A stretch of DNA of 64,000 nucleotides from Candidatus Enterovibrio altilux (GCF_002381345.1 NZ_CP020660.1:930001-994000); one strand, 5' to 3'; counted from the stretch's first letter, positions 1 through 14,291 are shown. Translations and numbers: made by a program. The notes: a model not told the origin generated them from the letters alone.

Positions 1-310
1 GCATACTCGAATTTTTTTGCCTGAATCAGGGAACAAAGCCCCCATCTCACCGAGGAAAGAAATAACTTTTGAAAATGAAGTATAGTTACCATAAATATTC
101 CTTATAAAAGACTGCAATGCTTCGAGTCAAAAAGCTCCTCGGAGGAACATTCAGCTTAAGAGATCGCAGTACTCAGGTTAACGCAACTTAAGCTATAATA
201 AAAGTGTTAAATAGGCTAGCCAGGTTAGGTATGCCTACAAAGAAAATAATCGTGTAATAGTGCATCATTCTGGAGTCTACTATCTGAGCTCGAATTAGGA
301 AACAAAGCCC
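1..310. mobile_element. IS5-family (IS903-group) relic: left end (-) plus inverted 3' fragment (+)
   Basis: Bases 1-40 are the left terminus of a minus-strand copy, ending in GGGAACAAAGCC. Directly after it, 41-310 is a plus-strand copy of the last ~270 bp of the transposase gene, from the IPPRKGATFW region to the right terminus. Decayed reading frames still give YGYHK, RVKKLLGG and LRDR. There is no intact frame. It has the same inverted fragment-next-to-left-end arrangement as the units at 22-25, 41-42, 51 and 56-57 kb, but with a different breakpoint. Confidence 0.8.
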
Positions 311-357
311 CCTGTAATAAAGAATTTAAATCTAAGTCAATAAACGTTAATCCATGC

Positions 358-707
358 TTAAAAAATGTAGAGCACTTTTTCGGGAGGACAGCACATTGCA
401 GCTTTTCCGTTCGTAACAACACTTAGACGTTCAAGTAATTTTGAATTATCAGTGATTGTTTGAAGCAATTATTTGTCAGCTACGAGGGCATCATCTAACT
501 TCAAGTTTTTATATAACTCACCATTCGTTCGCATCATTTTTCGTGGTACATCATAATTTCACGTTCCGGGCCGAGAAGAAAACGTTTCTGCTACAGGAGG
601 GTTATTTAAATAAACAATAATATTTAATTCTATGCTGCGTATGGTCAATAAGCCTAAAATTTTTTACTTTTTGAATAATGTGGGTTGTAATAAATAGTAA
701 TTGACAT
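358..707 (-). pseudogene. arsC: Decayed ArsC-family arsenate reductase (glutaredoxin type)
   Basis: The minus strand from ATG at 707 reads MSITIYYNPHYSKSKK, then VYLNNPPVAET, then KMMRTNGELYKNLKLDDAL, then LLQTITDNSKLLER and PPEKVL, stopping at 358. This follows the whole ~116-residue ArsC/YfgD fold in order. The residue in the position of the catalytic N-terminal cysteine (NPxCSKSR) is tyrosine. The body has in-frame TGA and TAA codons, and the span of 350 nt is not a multiple of three, so there is also a frameshift. The gene is clearly dead. The family reduces arsenate using glutaredoxin, or is an uncharacterised paralogue. IS relics sit on both sides. Confidence 0.75.
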
Positions 708-835
708 AAATATTTTTGTAGATTTCTGTTGATATATACCTAATCAATTTGATGCAGTCTGAAGCATCTGAAACTTCTGATTAATCACCTTCTATTGCCG
801 TACCATCGAATGAAAACTTGAACTATACGGTGAAA

Positions 836-1800
836 AATTTTATTTACTAATTCAAGTGCAGATAGTAAACTTAAACGTAATAAACTATTAAACGATAGCT
901 TTCATTATAGGCATACCTAGCCCGGTCAGCTTATGTAAAATTTTTATCATGCCATAATTTATCAATACAGGTATTATAATCCCTTAGGCTCCATGTTCCT
1001 CCGAGAAGTTTTTGGACTCGAAACATTGCAATTTTTAATAAAAATGTTTTTAGTAACCATACTTCAGTCCCCCAAAATTATTCATTTTTTAGTGGGATAG
1101 GCTGTGATTCCTGAGGCAGAAAACTAAATGATTAATCTACGTTCTAAACATCTAGGTTCACTTAAATGTTCAGGCTTATGAATAAGCTTCGTTACAAAAA
1201 ACTAACTGGAAGGAGTATAATAAAGCTTTAATCAATCGTGCCTATGGAATAAAACTAAATAAAGTAATTGTGAAAGATTTCATTTGTTTTGTGACTGAAT
1301 CATTCATATAGTTATTCATAGTAAAATAAGCAATTTTAGTGCCATCCAGCAGATGTTAAAATTCATTATTTTTGTTTGTAAATTTGCTCAACTGCCATTA
1401 TCATTTTCTTGCTATCCATGCATTAGTAAGCGAGTCAAAATGATTAACATCGAATTCAAGATGATGACTCAAAAAATTATCCAGCACTTAACCATTGATT
1501 TTACGGAACTAACAGTTCTACAATGCAGGCAAAATAGCTTCTGCATTAATCCATAGTATTCGTGAGCTACGCTTAATTATTATAAATATAACCTATCTTT
1601 AATAGGTTATATTTCGGCTCAAAAACTACTCTGAGAAGAATTAAGCCTAAAAAATTTCAATGCCCAGATTAAAAAAGTCTACGCAATAATAAAAGTGTAA
1701 AATAAACTGATAGAACCAAGAATACCTAAAACTCAAACAATCATCAAATCGTCAATCATTTTAGCATATGCTATCTGAACTTGCATTAAAAAACGAATCC
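836..1800. mobile_element. IS903-group relic: inverted 3' fragment (836-1058, -) followed by internally deleted copy (1100-1800, +)
   Basis: The minus part begins with a right terminus (ACTAATTCAAGTGCAGATAG) and runs to GTAACCATAC. About 40 bp later a left terminus (GGCTGTGATTCCTGA) opens a plus copy that carries NKLRYKKLTG-like, KFAQLPLSFSCYPCISKRVK and C-terminal segments, ending at 1800. The central region is deleted and frames are broken. The arrangement is like the composite units elsewhere, but the inverted fragment extends slightly further before the junction. Confidence 0.8.
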
Positions 1801-1953
1801 TTATTTCAATAATAATTGATTGCATAGAAAAACTAGAAATTCAATACAACAGTTGTCCCATAGGAATAATGATACATTAATAAATGCAATTTTGGTGGAA
1901 ATAGATTGGTAAGAGGAGGATGCACCCAATTATAATTGAGCGACAAAAAAATA

Positions 1954-3228
1954 TTAAGTATGAATATTTTTGGGGATAGGAAGAATTTTTACTTGTTTAA
2001 TCATGTTTTCAGCAACACCTATAATTTTCATTTGGTGACCTTCTACCTCAATGCTGACTTCGCAGTTTGGAATGTCTTCAAGATGCTCCAGAATCAGCCC
2101 GTTTAAAGTACGGGGACCATCTGTTGGTAACGTCCAATTTAAACTTTTATTCAAATCCCGGATGTTTACACTACCGTCCACTATATAGCTACCATCTGGT
2201 AGAGTGATAATTTCTTTAGCTAGACTCGGCGACAATGATGTAGTAAACTCACCGATGATTTCTTCTAGTATATCTTCTAATGTTACCAAACCAATTATGT
2301 CACCATATTCATCCACAATAAGACCAATACGTTCTTTGTTACGTTGAAATTTAAGTATTTGTACATTAAGTGGTGTTCCTTCTGGAATGTAATAAACTTC
2401 ATCAGCTGCACGTAACAAATGCTTTTTATTAAATTCATTCGCAACCATCATACGATAGGCTTCTCTTACACGTAGCATCCCTACTACTTCATCAATGTTA
2501 TCGCGATAAAGTGCCATGCGACCATGTGGAGCATGGGTCAGTTGGCGCATGATCGCTTTCCAATCATCATTGATATTAATGCCTGTAATCTCATTACGCG
2601 GCACCATGATGTCATTAACAGTTATTTTCTCAAGTTCAAGGATAGAAATCAACATATCTTGGTGTCGGCGAGGAATCAAACTGCCAGCTTCATTTACCAC
2701 TGTTCGTAATTCTTCTGAACTGAGGTGGTTTTTTCCATCGTGGATGGCTGTAATGCCAACCAAACGGAGAAAACCATTTGTTATCCCATTTATTAACCAC
2801 ACTAATGGATAAAGTAGCATCATTAAAATATTAAGAAGTATGCTACTCGTATACGAAACACGCTCTGGATAAATCGCTGCTAACGTCTTGGGGATGACCT
2901 CTGCAAACACAAGAATGATTAAAGTGAGACCACCTGTTGCAATTGCCATACCAGCATCGCCATATAAACGCATACCTAAGATGGTGGCAATTGAAGAGGC
3001 CAATATATTAACGAGGTTATTCCCAATTAAAATAAGGCCAATCAATCTATCTGGACGATTTAATAATTTCTCCACACGCCTAGCACCTTTGTGACCTTGA
3101 TTTGCAAGGTGTCTCAGTCGGTAACAGTTTAACGCCATCATCCCAGTTTCAGAACCGGAAAAGTAAGCTGAAATGACGATGAGCAATACCAATAGGGACA
3201 CGAGCGTTCCCGTCGATATGTCGTCCAA
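1954..3228 (-). CDS. corB: CorB-type CNNM/CBS/CorC_HlyC membrane protein
   Basis: This 424-residue protein matches the YfjD/CorB family, long linked to magnesium and cobalt homeostasis (older annotation: hemolysin-like). It has an N-terminal CNNM (DUF21) membrane domain with about four hydrophobic segments between residues 8 and 150, including SAYFSGSETGMMALN and LIGNNLVNILASS. A tandem CBS pair follows at about 200-330 (TVNDIMVPR, GLVTLEDILEEIIGEF), then a C-terminal CorC_HlyC domain from about 345. The start is TTG at 3228 (M-D-D-I-S-T), with AGGA nine bases upstream. Length and all domains are normal. The upstream gene on the same strand is the ypjD pseudogene, the usual neighbour. The exact transported ion is not shown by sequence. 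Confidence 0.9.
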   Translation of the reverse strand: MDDISTGTLVSLLVLLIVISAYFSGSETGMMALNCYRLRHLANQGHKGARRVEKLLNRPDRLIGLILIGNNLVNILASSIATILGMRLYGDAGMAIATGGLTLIILVFAEVIPKTLAAIYPERVSYTSSILLNILMMLLYPLVWLINGITNGFLRLVGITAIHDGKNHLSSEELRTVVNEAGSLIPRRHQDMLISILELEKITVNDIMVPRNEITGININDDWKAIMRQLTHAPHGRMALYRDNIDEVVGMLRVREAYRMMVANEFNKKHLLRAADEVYYIPEGTPLNVQILKFQRNKERIGLIVDEYGDIIGLVTLEDILEEIIGEFTTSLSPSLAKEIITLPDGSYIVDGSVNIRDLNKSLNWTLPTDGPRTLNGLILEHLEDIPNCEVSIEVEGHQMKIIGVAENMIKQVKILPIPKNIHT

Positions 3229-3329
3229 ACTATAATTTCCTTCTTATTATGTTCAACTCTCATTAAGAGCAAAAATTATACAGACTATCACGTTCAAAGA
3301 TAATGATTCATTCTGGCAGTCACGGGAGC

Positions 3330-4113
3330 AATTATCATTTTTACGCACAAAGCGACTGCCAAAGTAGACAAACATAAACGATCATGCATCGATAATGCTG
3401 TTCCAAAGAACGCATCTACCTCACCATCCTGACTGGTAATGTCCCCCACAGTAATGCTGTTATAAACACCTCATACCATAACTGACAAAACGGTTTTATA
3501 TTTTTTACATTGGCTATTATATCGTTTACGAATACGGTATCGATCACTAACGTCAACGTAAGTAATACCTCACCAGTAAGAATGGTTGTTGAACAATTAA
3601 TTGTTCAACAACCATTCAAGGGGGTAAATTTTGATTCATGACGAGTTTTTTTAATTGATGGTCAAGCCATACCAATCGGGTAAAAAATAATGTTGCAATC
3701 ATTAATGTGGCATAAAACAATGAAACTGAAAATATATGAATGAAGACCTGCGGGTTGGCTACAAAATATGTAACGAATATACCAAATATTTTTGCTGCTG
3801 CTGTGAAAGTTATTGCTGAAAAGCTATATACAATGGGTGACAATACCAACATCCGTATTCTGGACATTAATTCAGTAGTTACTGCTGCAATGATGAAGCT
3901 AATGAACGAAGCTACATGTAAAATACGGAGGTTTTGCCCGCTTACTGGAAAAATTAAATCAATGAGCAAATAGACATGAAACCCCAGTGCACCGCATGCA
4001 CTAAAAAAAATGAACCTAGCAGGAATATTGTTAGAGCCAAACAAATCAGGGATAATCTGTGAAAACACTGCAAAATAAAGCAGGGAAGCAGTAATAACAA
4101 TTAGAATATACAT
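3330..4113 (-). pseudogene. ypjD: Broken ypjD (CcsA-like inner-membrane protein)
   Basis: From ATG at 4113 the frame gives 165 residues of a multi-spanning YpjD/CcsA-type protein (SGQNLRILHVASFISFIIAA, NLPP) and stops at TGA 3618-3616. Homology continues past the stop: first MVVEQL in the same frame, then ILTGEVLLTLTLVIDTVFV in another frame, then KTVLSVMV, ITALLWG, GHYQSGW and finally YFGSRFVRK near 3340, the typical YpjD C-terminus. At least one stop and several frameshifts separate these pieces. The normal length is about 265 residues, so nearly the whole gene remains as a fossil. YpjD is a cytochrome c assembly-like membrane protein that is normally encoded between ffh and corB, as here. 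Confidence 0.85.
3580..3617. repeat. Perfect 38-bp palindrome inside the ypjD pseudogene
   Basis: The half-site GAATGGTTGTTGAACAATT is followed immediately by its exact reverse complement with no loop. It overlaps the TGA that ends the first ypjD frame. The YpjD reading frame changes across it, with MVVEQL before and ILTGEVLL after in a different frame. Confidence 0.9.
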
Positions 4114-4484
4114 GAATTTTTCAGCATTATTTACTTAAAAATTAAAACATCGAGTATACTTGTCCAGACTCAGAATCATTATTGAAGGCGTTTAATCTTG
4201 CGGACATGCCCTTACGCAAGTCAATATTTTCCTCACTCTGCAGGCAACTAACTCCTACGGTACTTGATGTATTAGCAACATGTGCATAACGTATTATATC
4301 AGCTGAACTGAGTAAATGTGCATTGAAGATAAAAGAAGTACTCACAATTATTTTTTTTATTTTATAAGTATGGCGAAGGATAGATCGTCAGTATCACTGC
4401 TAACGAAGATGATAATATTACTGTCGATCATCTATTCAATCATTGATTATAACTTAAAAGTAATACTTTCGTGCAAATGTATGC
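4114..4484. other. Intergenic stretch with no recognised gene
   Basis: The stretch is AT-rich. A 67-codon minus-strand open frame (4142-4345) contains SADIIRYAHVANTSSTVGV and RKGMSARLNAFN, which I do not recognise. It has no convincing ribosome binding site and could be debris of a lost gene. Confidence 0.3.
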
Positions 4485-5377
4485 AACTTTGTTCCCTTAA
4501 CTAAGAAACTCAATTATTAATCTATGCTTTAAACAGTTAGGTTCACTTAAGTACTCAAGTAATATAAGCGAGCTTTGCCACAAAATAACTAACTGGAAAC
4601 AGGGTAATCATGAGGGACATCGTTTATTTAGCTATTTGACCATTGCGAAGGCCCTCATGGTTAAATGTATATTTTCAATGCCATTGTCATGCCCTCACGA
4701 TTCATACATGAGCAAACGAGCCAAAACAGTTAACGCCACACTCAAAACCAAGAATAAAAGCAGCATCCAGTACTTGCCATTAATTCCACGAGGCTTGAAG
4801 TCTACGGTGAAGACGAATGATAAGTAAAAAAGCATGGCACTAATGGGAAACGATACATCTGGTGCAAGTTGCATTTAACGATACATATAAATATGCATGA
4901 AATCATTGCCGCTGAGTTAAGTGCATCAAATGTGACGGGTGGTGTAGTGTTACCTCATTTACTCAAACAGATCCACCGCAGAATTAATTCAACATCAGGC
5001 CATAGTGCTTACGACACCATTCGTGTTAAACGATCGGTTCCACTCGTCCCACAAAAAGAGGAGTAATTTTTAAAAATATGGTTTTCCGCGTAATTTAATG
5101 CTCGGTTATCAGCAGTTATACGTTTCAAATAAGCATTGAAAAACAAGATGTAATTATAATAATTATTGCCTATCAGAGCAGATAATATTTCGAGCCAAGA
5201 AACCACTTGAAGGTACATTGAGCTTAAGGGATCATAATACTCAGATTAGCGAAATCTACGTCATGGCAAGAGCGTTCCACACGTTGACAGGGCTAAGTAT
5301 ACCCAAAACGAAAGCAATTCTTTAGTTATGCACTATGTAAATATTTGCTATCTGAACTCAAATGAGGAAATAAAATC
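4485..5377 (+). mobile_element. IS903-group relic, nearly end to end, internally deleted
   Basis: Left terminus AACTTTGTTCCCTTAACTA and right terminus GAGGAAATAAAATC are both recognisable. Between them lie transposase pieces in order: ALMVKCIFSMPLS, MSKRAKTVNATLKTK, HEIIAAELSASNVTGGVVLP, VPLVPQK and LRDHNTQI-like text. Deletions and stops remove any functional frame. It ends about 210 bp before the ffh start codon. Confidence 0.85.
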
Positions 5378-5493
5378 ATTAACTGAATATAAATTACTAT
5401 CTACAACCTGATTCTGAATAATTAAAAAATAAAGAACTTTCAGCAATTACGAATATATTAGTGGAGGCATCATATAAGTAGAGTGATAATACG

Positions 5494-5517
5494 TTATAAT
5501 TATAATTATAATTATAA
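5494..5517. repeat. Four tandem TTATAA hexamers upstream of ffh
   Basis: TTATAA is repeated four times in perfect register, ending about 70 bp before the ffh start codon. The array contains overlapping TATAAT cores, so it may act as, or derive from, a -10 region. No matching -35 is obvious. Confidence 0.7.
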
Positions 5518-5588
5518 TTTTATGTTTATTGCCACTTAATCTGCAGATTTTAGAGTTGTGGCACCATCACGTAGGGAGCAACTATGAC

Positions 5589-6953
5589 ATGTTTGATAAT
5601 TTAACAAACCGTTTATCACGCCTGCTGAAAAATATCAGTGGTCGGGGCCGTCTTACAGAAGAGAATATTGCAGACACGTTACGTGAAGTACGTATGGCAT
5701 TACTGGAAGCCGATGTTGCACTTCCTGTTGTGCGAGAATTCATTAAGCGTGTAAAAAAAAATGCAGTGGGCATTGAAATATCAAAAAATATGACTCCTGG
5801 CCAAACATTCATCACAATTATTCGATCTGAACTTGTCCGTGTAATGGGGGAGTCTAACACAGAATTAGATCTTGCTGCGCAACCACCTGCGGTTATTTTA
5901 ATGGCTGGTTTGCAAGGTGCGGGCAAAACAACTAGTGTTGGTAAACTAGGTAGGATGCTTAAAGAGCGTCAAAAAAAGAAAGTATTGGTTGTGTCTGCTG
6001 ACATTTACCGCCCTGCGGCAATTAAACAATTGGAAACACTCGCATCAGAAGTCGGTATTCACTTCTTTCCATCTAGCACTGCTCAGAAGCCACTTGATAT
6101 TGTAAAAAATGCATTGGCACACGGAAAGCTAAAATTTTATGATGTAGTTATCGTGGATACTGCAGGTCGCCTGCATGTCGATGAAGTAATGATGAACGAG
6201 ATTAAAAATTTTCATGCAGCAATCAATCCAGTTGAAACCCTGTTTGTTGTAGATTCAATGACTGGTCAAGATGCTGCCAACACAGCAAAAGCATTCAATG
6301 ATGTTCTGCCACTCACTGGTATAATCCTAACCAAGGTTGACGGTGATGCACGTGGTGGTAGTGCACTGTCAATTCGTTATATAACAGGCAAGCCCATTAA
6401 ATTTTTTGGAGTGGGTGAAAAAACAGATGCATTAGAACCATTTCATCCGGAGAGGATTGCGAGCCGAATTCTTGGAATGGGTGATGTACTGTCACTTATT
6501 GAAAATCTTGAACGTAATGTAGATAAATATAAAGCAGAACAATTGACGAAAAAATTTAAAGAAAAAAAAGGCTTTAACTTGCAAGATTTTCGAGACCAAC
6601 TTCAACAGATGAAGAACATGGGCGGCATGATGAATGTGCTTGACAAGCTGCCTGATATTTCTAACCTTTCTAAAAATATAAAAGATCAACTTGATGATAG
6701 AATGCTTGTTCAGATGGAAGCTATTATTGACTCAATGACTGCTAAAGAACGTTCTCATCCTGAGCTCATTAAAAGTTCGCGTAAAAAACGTATTGCTGCA
6801 GGTTCTGGTACACAAGTTCAAGATGTAAACCGTTTACTTAAAAAATTCGCCCAAATACAAAAAATAATGCAAAAAATGCAAAAAAGTGGCTTGAAGACAA
6901 TGATGCGTAATATGCGTAGTATAAGCAATAGAGGTACTTTGTTTCCCCGTTAA
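5589..6953 (+). CDS. ffh: Signal recognition particle GTPase Ffh
   Basis: This 454-residue protein is full length (E. coli 453) and matches Ffh/SRP54 throughout. It binds 4.5S RNA and targets ribosomes making membrane proteins to FtsY. An N-terminal helical domain (NLTNRLSRLLKNISGRGRLT) is followed by the NG GTPase domain with the P-loop GLQGAGKTT at about residue 107, DTAGRL at about 190 and TKVDGDARGG at about 247. The methionine-rich M domain is C-terminal (KIMQKMQK, MMRNM). I chose ATG 5589, giving MFDNLTNRLSRLL as in the family, over an in-frame ATG 60 bp upstream; GGGAG lies 5575-5579. The C-terminal tail SISNRGTLFPR departs from the usual glycine/proline-rich ending. ypjD and corB lie upstream on the opposite strand. 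Confidence 0.97.
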   Translation: MFDNLTNRLSRLLKNISGRGRLTEENIADTLREVRMALLEADVALPVVREFIKRVKKNAVGIEISKNMTPGQTFITIIRSELVRVMGESNTELDLAAQPPAVILMAGLQGAGKTTSVGKLGRMLKERQKKKVLVVSADIYRPAAIKQLETLASEVGIHFFPSSTAQKPLDIVKNALAHGKLKFYDVVIVDTAGRLHVDEVMMNEIKNFHAAINPVETLFVVDSMTGQDAANTAKAFNDVLPLTGIILTKVDGDARGGSALSIRYITGKPIKFFGVGEKTDALEPFHPERIASRILGMGDVLSLIENLERNVDKYKAEQLTKKFKEKKGFNLQDFRDQLQQMKNMGGMMNVLDKLPDISNLSKNIKDQLDDRMLVQMEAIIDSMTAKERSHPELIKSSRKKRIAAGSGTQVQDVNRLLKKFAQIQKIMQKMQKSGLKTMMRNMRSISNRGTLFPR

Positions 6954-6984
6954 TGAATCTACACTAACGGGTAAGAGAGGCTTA

Positions 6985-7205
6985 ATTATTCTAATTAGAA
7001 TTCAGATAATAAATTTCACCATGATTAACTAGGAGAGAACTTCATTTTATAATACGAAGTATTTTATGGTTTGAGCTAAAAATTTATTTGGAAGGATATT
7101 GAACCTAAGAGGTCATAATATTCAAATTAACAAAATTTACATCATTATTTAATCATTAATTATATTAAAATTTACTATCTAAACTTAAATTTAAAAATAA
7201 AGCAC
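6985..7205. mobile_element. IS903-group relic, short mixed fragments
   Basis: A short minus-orientation right-end fragment (AATTAGAATTCAGATAATAA, about 6985-7030) is followed by a plus-orientation 3' fragment. That fragment contains GGAAGGATATTGAACCTAAG and the right terminus AAAAATAAAGCAC, ending at 7205. It is very decayed and carries no coding capacity. Confidence 0.65.
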
Positions 7206-7798
7206 ATATATCTAAGAGTATTAAAGTCCTTAATTTTTAATAAATTAAATTATTTTTATGTTACTCATGCAAATATTACTTTAACTTATATTGTTCATGA
7301 AAAAAATAAATAATAAGATTTATGAATAATCTAATATTAATTATAATTATACTTAATTATCTACTTTACCATACGTATATCCTGCAGTTAAATAATAATC
7401 GTTAGCTTTTACGTAACATAAATTTTACACTATACACCAGAGTGAAAAATAGTTCACCTTATGGCTTATAATATAAATAAAACTGTAACAAATGTTAAAA
7501 ACATTCTTTCAAAAACTCTATAACTTAGCTTACTAACAATAAAAAATAAAATAACTTATCACAATGAAATATTTTGAAAAGATATTACTACATTATATAG
7601 TTATTATGTAAAAAACATTATGTTCCTAATGTTTTTTACATAAAATATAAATTCAAACTATTCTATTATACGTTATAATTGAATAATATATACGCTCTTT
7701 ATATAATTTTAATAAAGTCCTAATTTAAGAAACACTAACTAGTTTTACAACATACATTCACTATTTTTTTAAGTCCACTAAAACCCCTTGGGTGTTGT
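7206..7798. other. Very AT-rich gap downstream of the rRNA operon; no 5S rRNA seen
   Basis: No gene or IS fragment is recognised here. On the minus strand, the bases just after the 23S 3' end (7776-7798) still pair with the 23S 5' flank as the RNase III processing stem (CATACAACACCCAAG). The ~120-nt 5S gene that should follow is absent. The gap contains one strong hairpin at 7605-7642. Confidence 0.6.
7605..7642. terminator. Perfect 16-bp stem hairpin, possible rRNA operon terminator
   Basis: Arms TATGTAAAAAACATTA and TAATGTTTTTTACATA are exact reverse complements around a 6-nt loop. It lies about 155 bp past the 23S 3' end in the direction of rrn transcription. The stem is AT-only in its outer part, so it may be a weak terminator or simply a palindrome. 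Confidence 0.4.
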
Positions 7799-10689
<2,891 letters not shown>

Positions 10690-11052
10690 ATACAACCCCA
10701 AGAGGTCTCTCGTATGAATAAACAACCAAAGTGTTCTCATTAAAGAACAAACTCATAATAATGAGTTGTTTTTCGCTGAACTCAAATATATTCATCTTTC
10801 GATGAAACTGAAAACATATGAATGTATTTTGTGTTAACTTATTATTAATATGTTAAGAATTTTTATTTCTTTACATTCCGAGTAAAAAAGTAAGAAATAA
10901 ATCTACTAGTCAGCTTTCCAAATTATTAAAGAACATTTTTAAAAAATAGTATTTTATACATAAATTAATCATGCACTACTTATTAAAGTTTATTACAATT
11001 TCACTACTTAAACCTATACAATTTGTGTGGACACTTGCATTAATAATATCGT
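10690..11052 (-). other. 16S-23S internal transcribed spacer without tRNA gene
   Basis: This 363-bp AT-rich spacer shows no tRNA cloverleaf or CCA-type acceptor on either strand. It holds the 5' half of the 23S processing stem next to 10690, a box A at 10921-10935, and a second box A-like stretch (TTGTTCTTTAATGAG on the minus strand) near 10735-10750. Confidence 0.75.
10921..10935 (-). promoter_or_regulatory. Spacer box A antitermination site
   Basis: The minus strand reads TGTTCTTTAATAATTTGGAA, close to the rrn box A motif TGCTCTTTAACAATTTGGAA. It is the site where NusB-S10 loads in rRNA antitermination. Confidence 0.75.
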
Positions 11053-12597
<1,545 letters not shown>

Positions 12598-12774
12598 TAA
12601 TTTTTATTACTAATAAGTAACAAATAATTAATGACTACTGATTATCTTTACCCTAAGGTAAATTTATATTGACTTTATTGATAAATCATCTCAAAAGAAA
12701 TTTATTATCTTGGGTCACTCAGTACACTATATATATATATTAAGTACGAGTGCCCACACAAATTGCATAGATTA

Positions 12775-12789
12775 AATTATTAAAGAACA
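12775..12789 (-). promoter_or_regulatory. Leader box A antitermination site
   Basis: The minus strand reads TGTTCTTTAATAATTTAA, the same motif as in the spacer. It lies between the rrn promoter and the 16S 5' end, as in enterobacterial and Vibrio rrn leaders. Confidence 0.75.
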
Positions 12790-12850
12790 GTAATACATGA
12801 TTATAAAAAATAATTGCTTCAATACTTCCTTCTTAGTTAAGTAAGTACGC

Positions 12851-12878
12851 ATTTTATACTGCTGTACAATGAAGTCAA
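12851..12878 (-). promoter_or_regulatory. rrn P1-like sigma70 promoter
   Basis: On the minus strand, -35 TTGACT (12878-12873), a 16-bp spacer and -10 TAAAAT (12856-12851) are followed by a GCG discriminator. An A/T-rich UP-like stretch (AAAAAATTTTC) lies just upstream. The architecture matches Vibrio rrn P1 promoters and places the start about 250 bp before the 16S. Confidence 0.75.
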
Positions 12879-13147
12879 GAAAATTTTTTATTATTTAAAA
12901 ATTTCACAACTTTTTACTTGCAACATAATAATGATTTCTTAAAATCAAGTTGTCATTATATGGATTCAAACATATACGTCAAGCAATATTTGAAATTATT
13001 TTAACGTTGTTTTCCATATTAAACGTATTGTAAAATTTTTTATTTCTGTGGAGTCATTACGTGTATCTGATAGATAGGTTCCTATCCATACCAGAATTTA
13101 CACCATTTTTATTTTACTAAGCATTCAAACAGTACAACCCAAATACC

Positions 13148-14008
13148 TTACTTGATTAATACACCCACTACGATGCCCGTAAACACCAATATACCTACAT
13201 AGTTATTATTCAAGAACGCTTTCAAACACGCATCACGATCTCGGTCTCGTGCTAGCCATTGTTGATAAACAAACAATACTGATGTTGCCAACAAAAACGA
13301 ATAATACAATGTCGATAATTGCATTAAATGCCCGATAAACACCAATACAAGCACTGTAAGTAATTGTAATACACCTATGGCGACCTTATCGTATTTACCA
13401 AACAAAATGGCTGAAGATTTAATACCTATTTTTATGTCATCATCACGATCAACCATAGCATACAAAGTGTCATACGTCAGAGTCCATAGGACATTCGCGA
13501 GAAACAGCATCCAAGCAACAGGCGGGAGTTCTCCTGCTTGTGCAGCAAAACCCATGGGTATCGCCCAGCCAAACGACATGCCCAACACTAACTGAGGCAT
13601 GTGAGTAAAACGTTTCATAAAAGGGTAAACAGAAGCAAGCAATAAAGCAACAACTGATAATTGTATTGTTAGCGCATCTAAAGTTAACACCAGAATAAAA
13701 GCGCCAAGTACTAAAAAAATAAACAAGGCCAACGCTTCTTTAGGTGTAATCAAACCAGATGGTAATGGACGCGTTTTCGTTCGTTTTACATGACCATCTA
13801 AATTGCGGTCTGCAAGATCATTGATGACGCAACCTGCAGCTCGCATCATCACAACACCAAAAATAAATACCACCAGCACTTTCAGGTCAGGCATACCATC
13901 AGCAGCGAGAAATAACGCCCACATTGTAGGCCAAAGCAACAAGAAACTACCAATGGGCCGATCCATTCTGGTGAGCCGCCAATATGCCTTAGCTTTAACC
14001 ACATCCAT
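13148..14008 (-). CDS. ubiA: 4-hydroxybenzoate octaprenyltransferase UbiA
   Basis: This 286-residue polytopic membrane enzyme attaches the polyprenyl tail to 4-hydroxybenzoate in ubiquinone synthesis. Both aspartate-rich motifs are present: [20 protein letters not shown] near residue 70 and [12 protein letters not shown] near 185. Eight or nine hydrophobic segments run between residues 15 and 285. I chose ATG at 14008 ([20 protein letters not shown]) because AGGAG lies nine bases upstream and the family starts there; an in-frame ATG at 14029 would overrun the binding site. A decayed ubiC ends 21 bp upstream, the ancestral ubiC-ubiA order. With ubiC dead, 4-hydroxybenzoate must come from elsewhere, unless another lyase exists. 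Confidence 0.96.
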   Translation of the reverse strand: MDVVKAKAYWRLTRMDRPIGSFLLLWPTMWALFLAADGMPDLKVLVVFIFGVVMMRAAGCVINDLADRNLDGHVKRTKTRPLPSGLITPKEALALFIFLVLGAFILVLTLDALTIQLSVVALLLASVYPFMKRFTHMPQLVLGMSFGWAIPMGFAAQAGELPPVAWMLFLANVLWTLTYDTLYAMVDRDDDIKIGIKSSAILFGKYDKVAIGVLQLLTVLVLVFIGHLMQLSTLYYSFLLATSVLFVYQQWLARDRDRDACLKAFLNNNYVGILVFTGIVVGVLIK

Positions 14009-14029
14009 TTCATCGCTCTCCTGATACAT

Positions 14030-14215
14030 TTAAGCGTAAGGTACAAATAATTTAGACACCTACATAGGGTCATTATTCACCCATAGATAAGAGCTACGCA
14101 GCAATAGGACTTCTCCATAGTTGTCAACCATAACCACTTCGATAACATCCTGACGCACATTAGCTCAAGGAAACACATGTGGTACCAATGACACTTCACC
14201 TAGTTGCGCAATCAC
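14030..14215 (-). pseudogene. ubiC: C-terminal remnant of chorismate pyruvate-lyase
   Basis: Read on the minus strand in one frame, the stretch gives AQLGEVSLVPHVFP, stop, ANVRQDVIEVVMV, then LLLRSSYLWVNNDPM, stop, VSKLFVPYA, stop at 14030. This matches the UbiC tail (LG-pattern, RxxxIEV, GRRSxFWLxxxPLLVSEVFLP) immediately before ubiA. The N-terminal two thirds are gone, replaced by an IS relic starting at 14292. UbiC makes 4-hydroxybenzoate from chorismate. Confidence 0.75.
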
Positions 14216-14291
14216 TTCTTTTTGTTTTGTTAGTGTCGACACCTACACCAAGGTTCGTGCGCATAATCAAGGAACATTGTTGCCTAAAACA

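Noticed and set aside
10690-11052. tRNA gene in the 16S-23S spacer
   Set aside because: No cloverleaf, T-loop GGTTCGAATCC-like text or acceptor stem can be seen.
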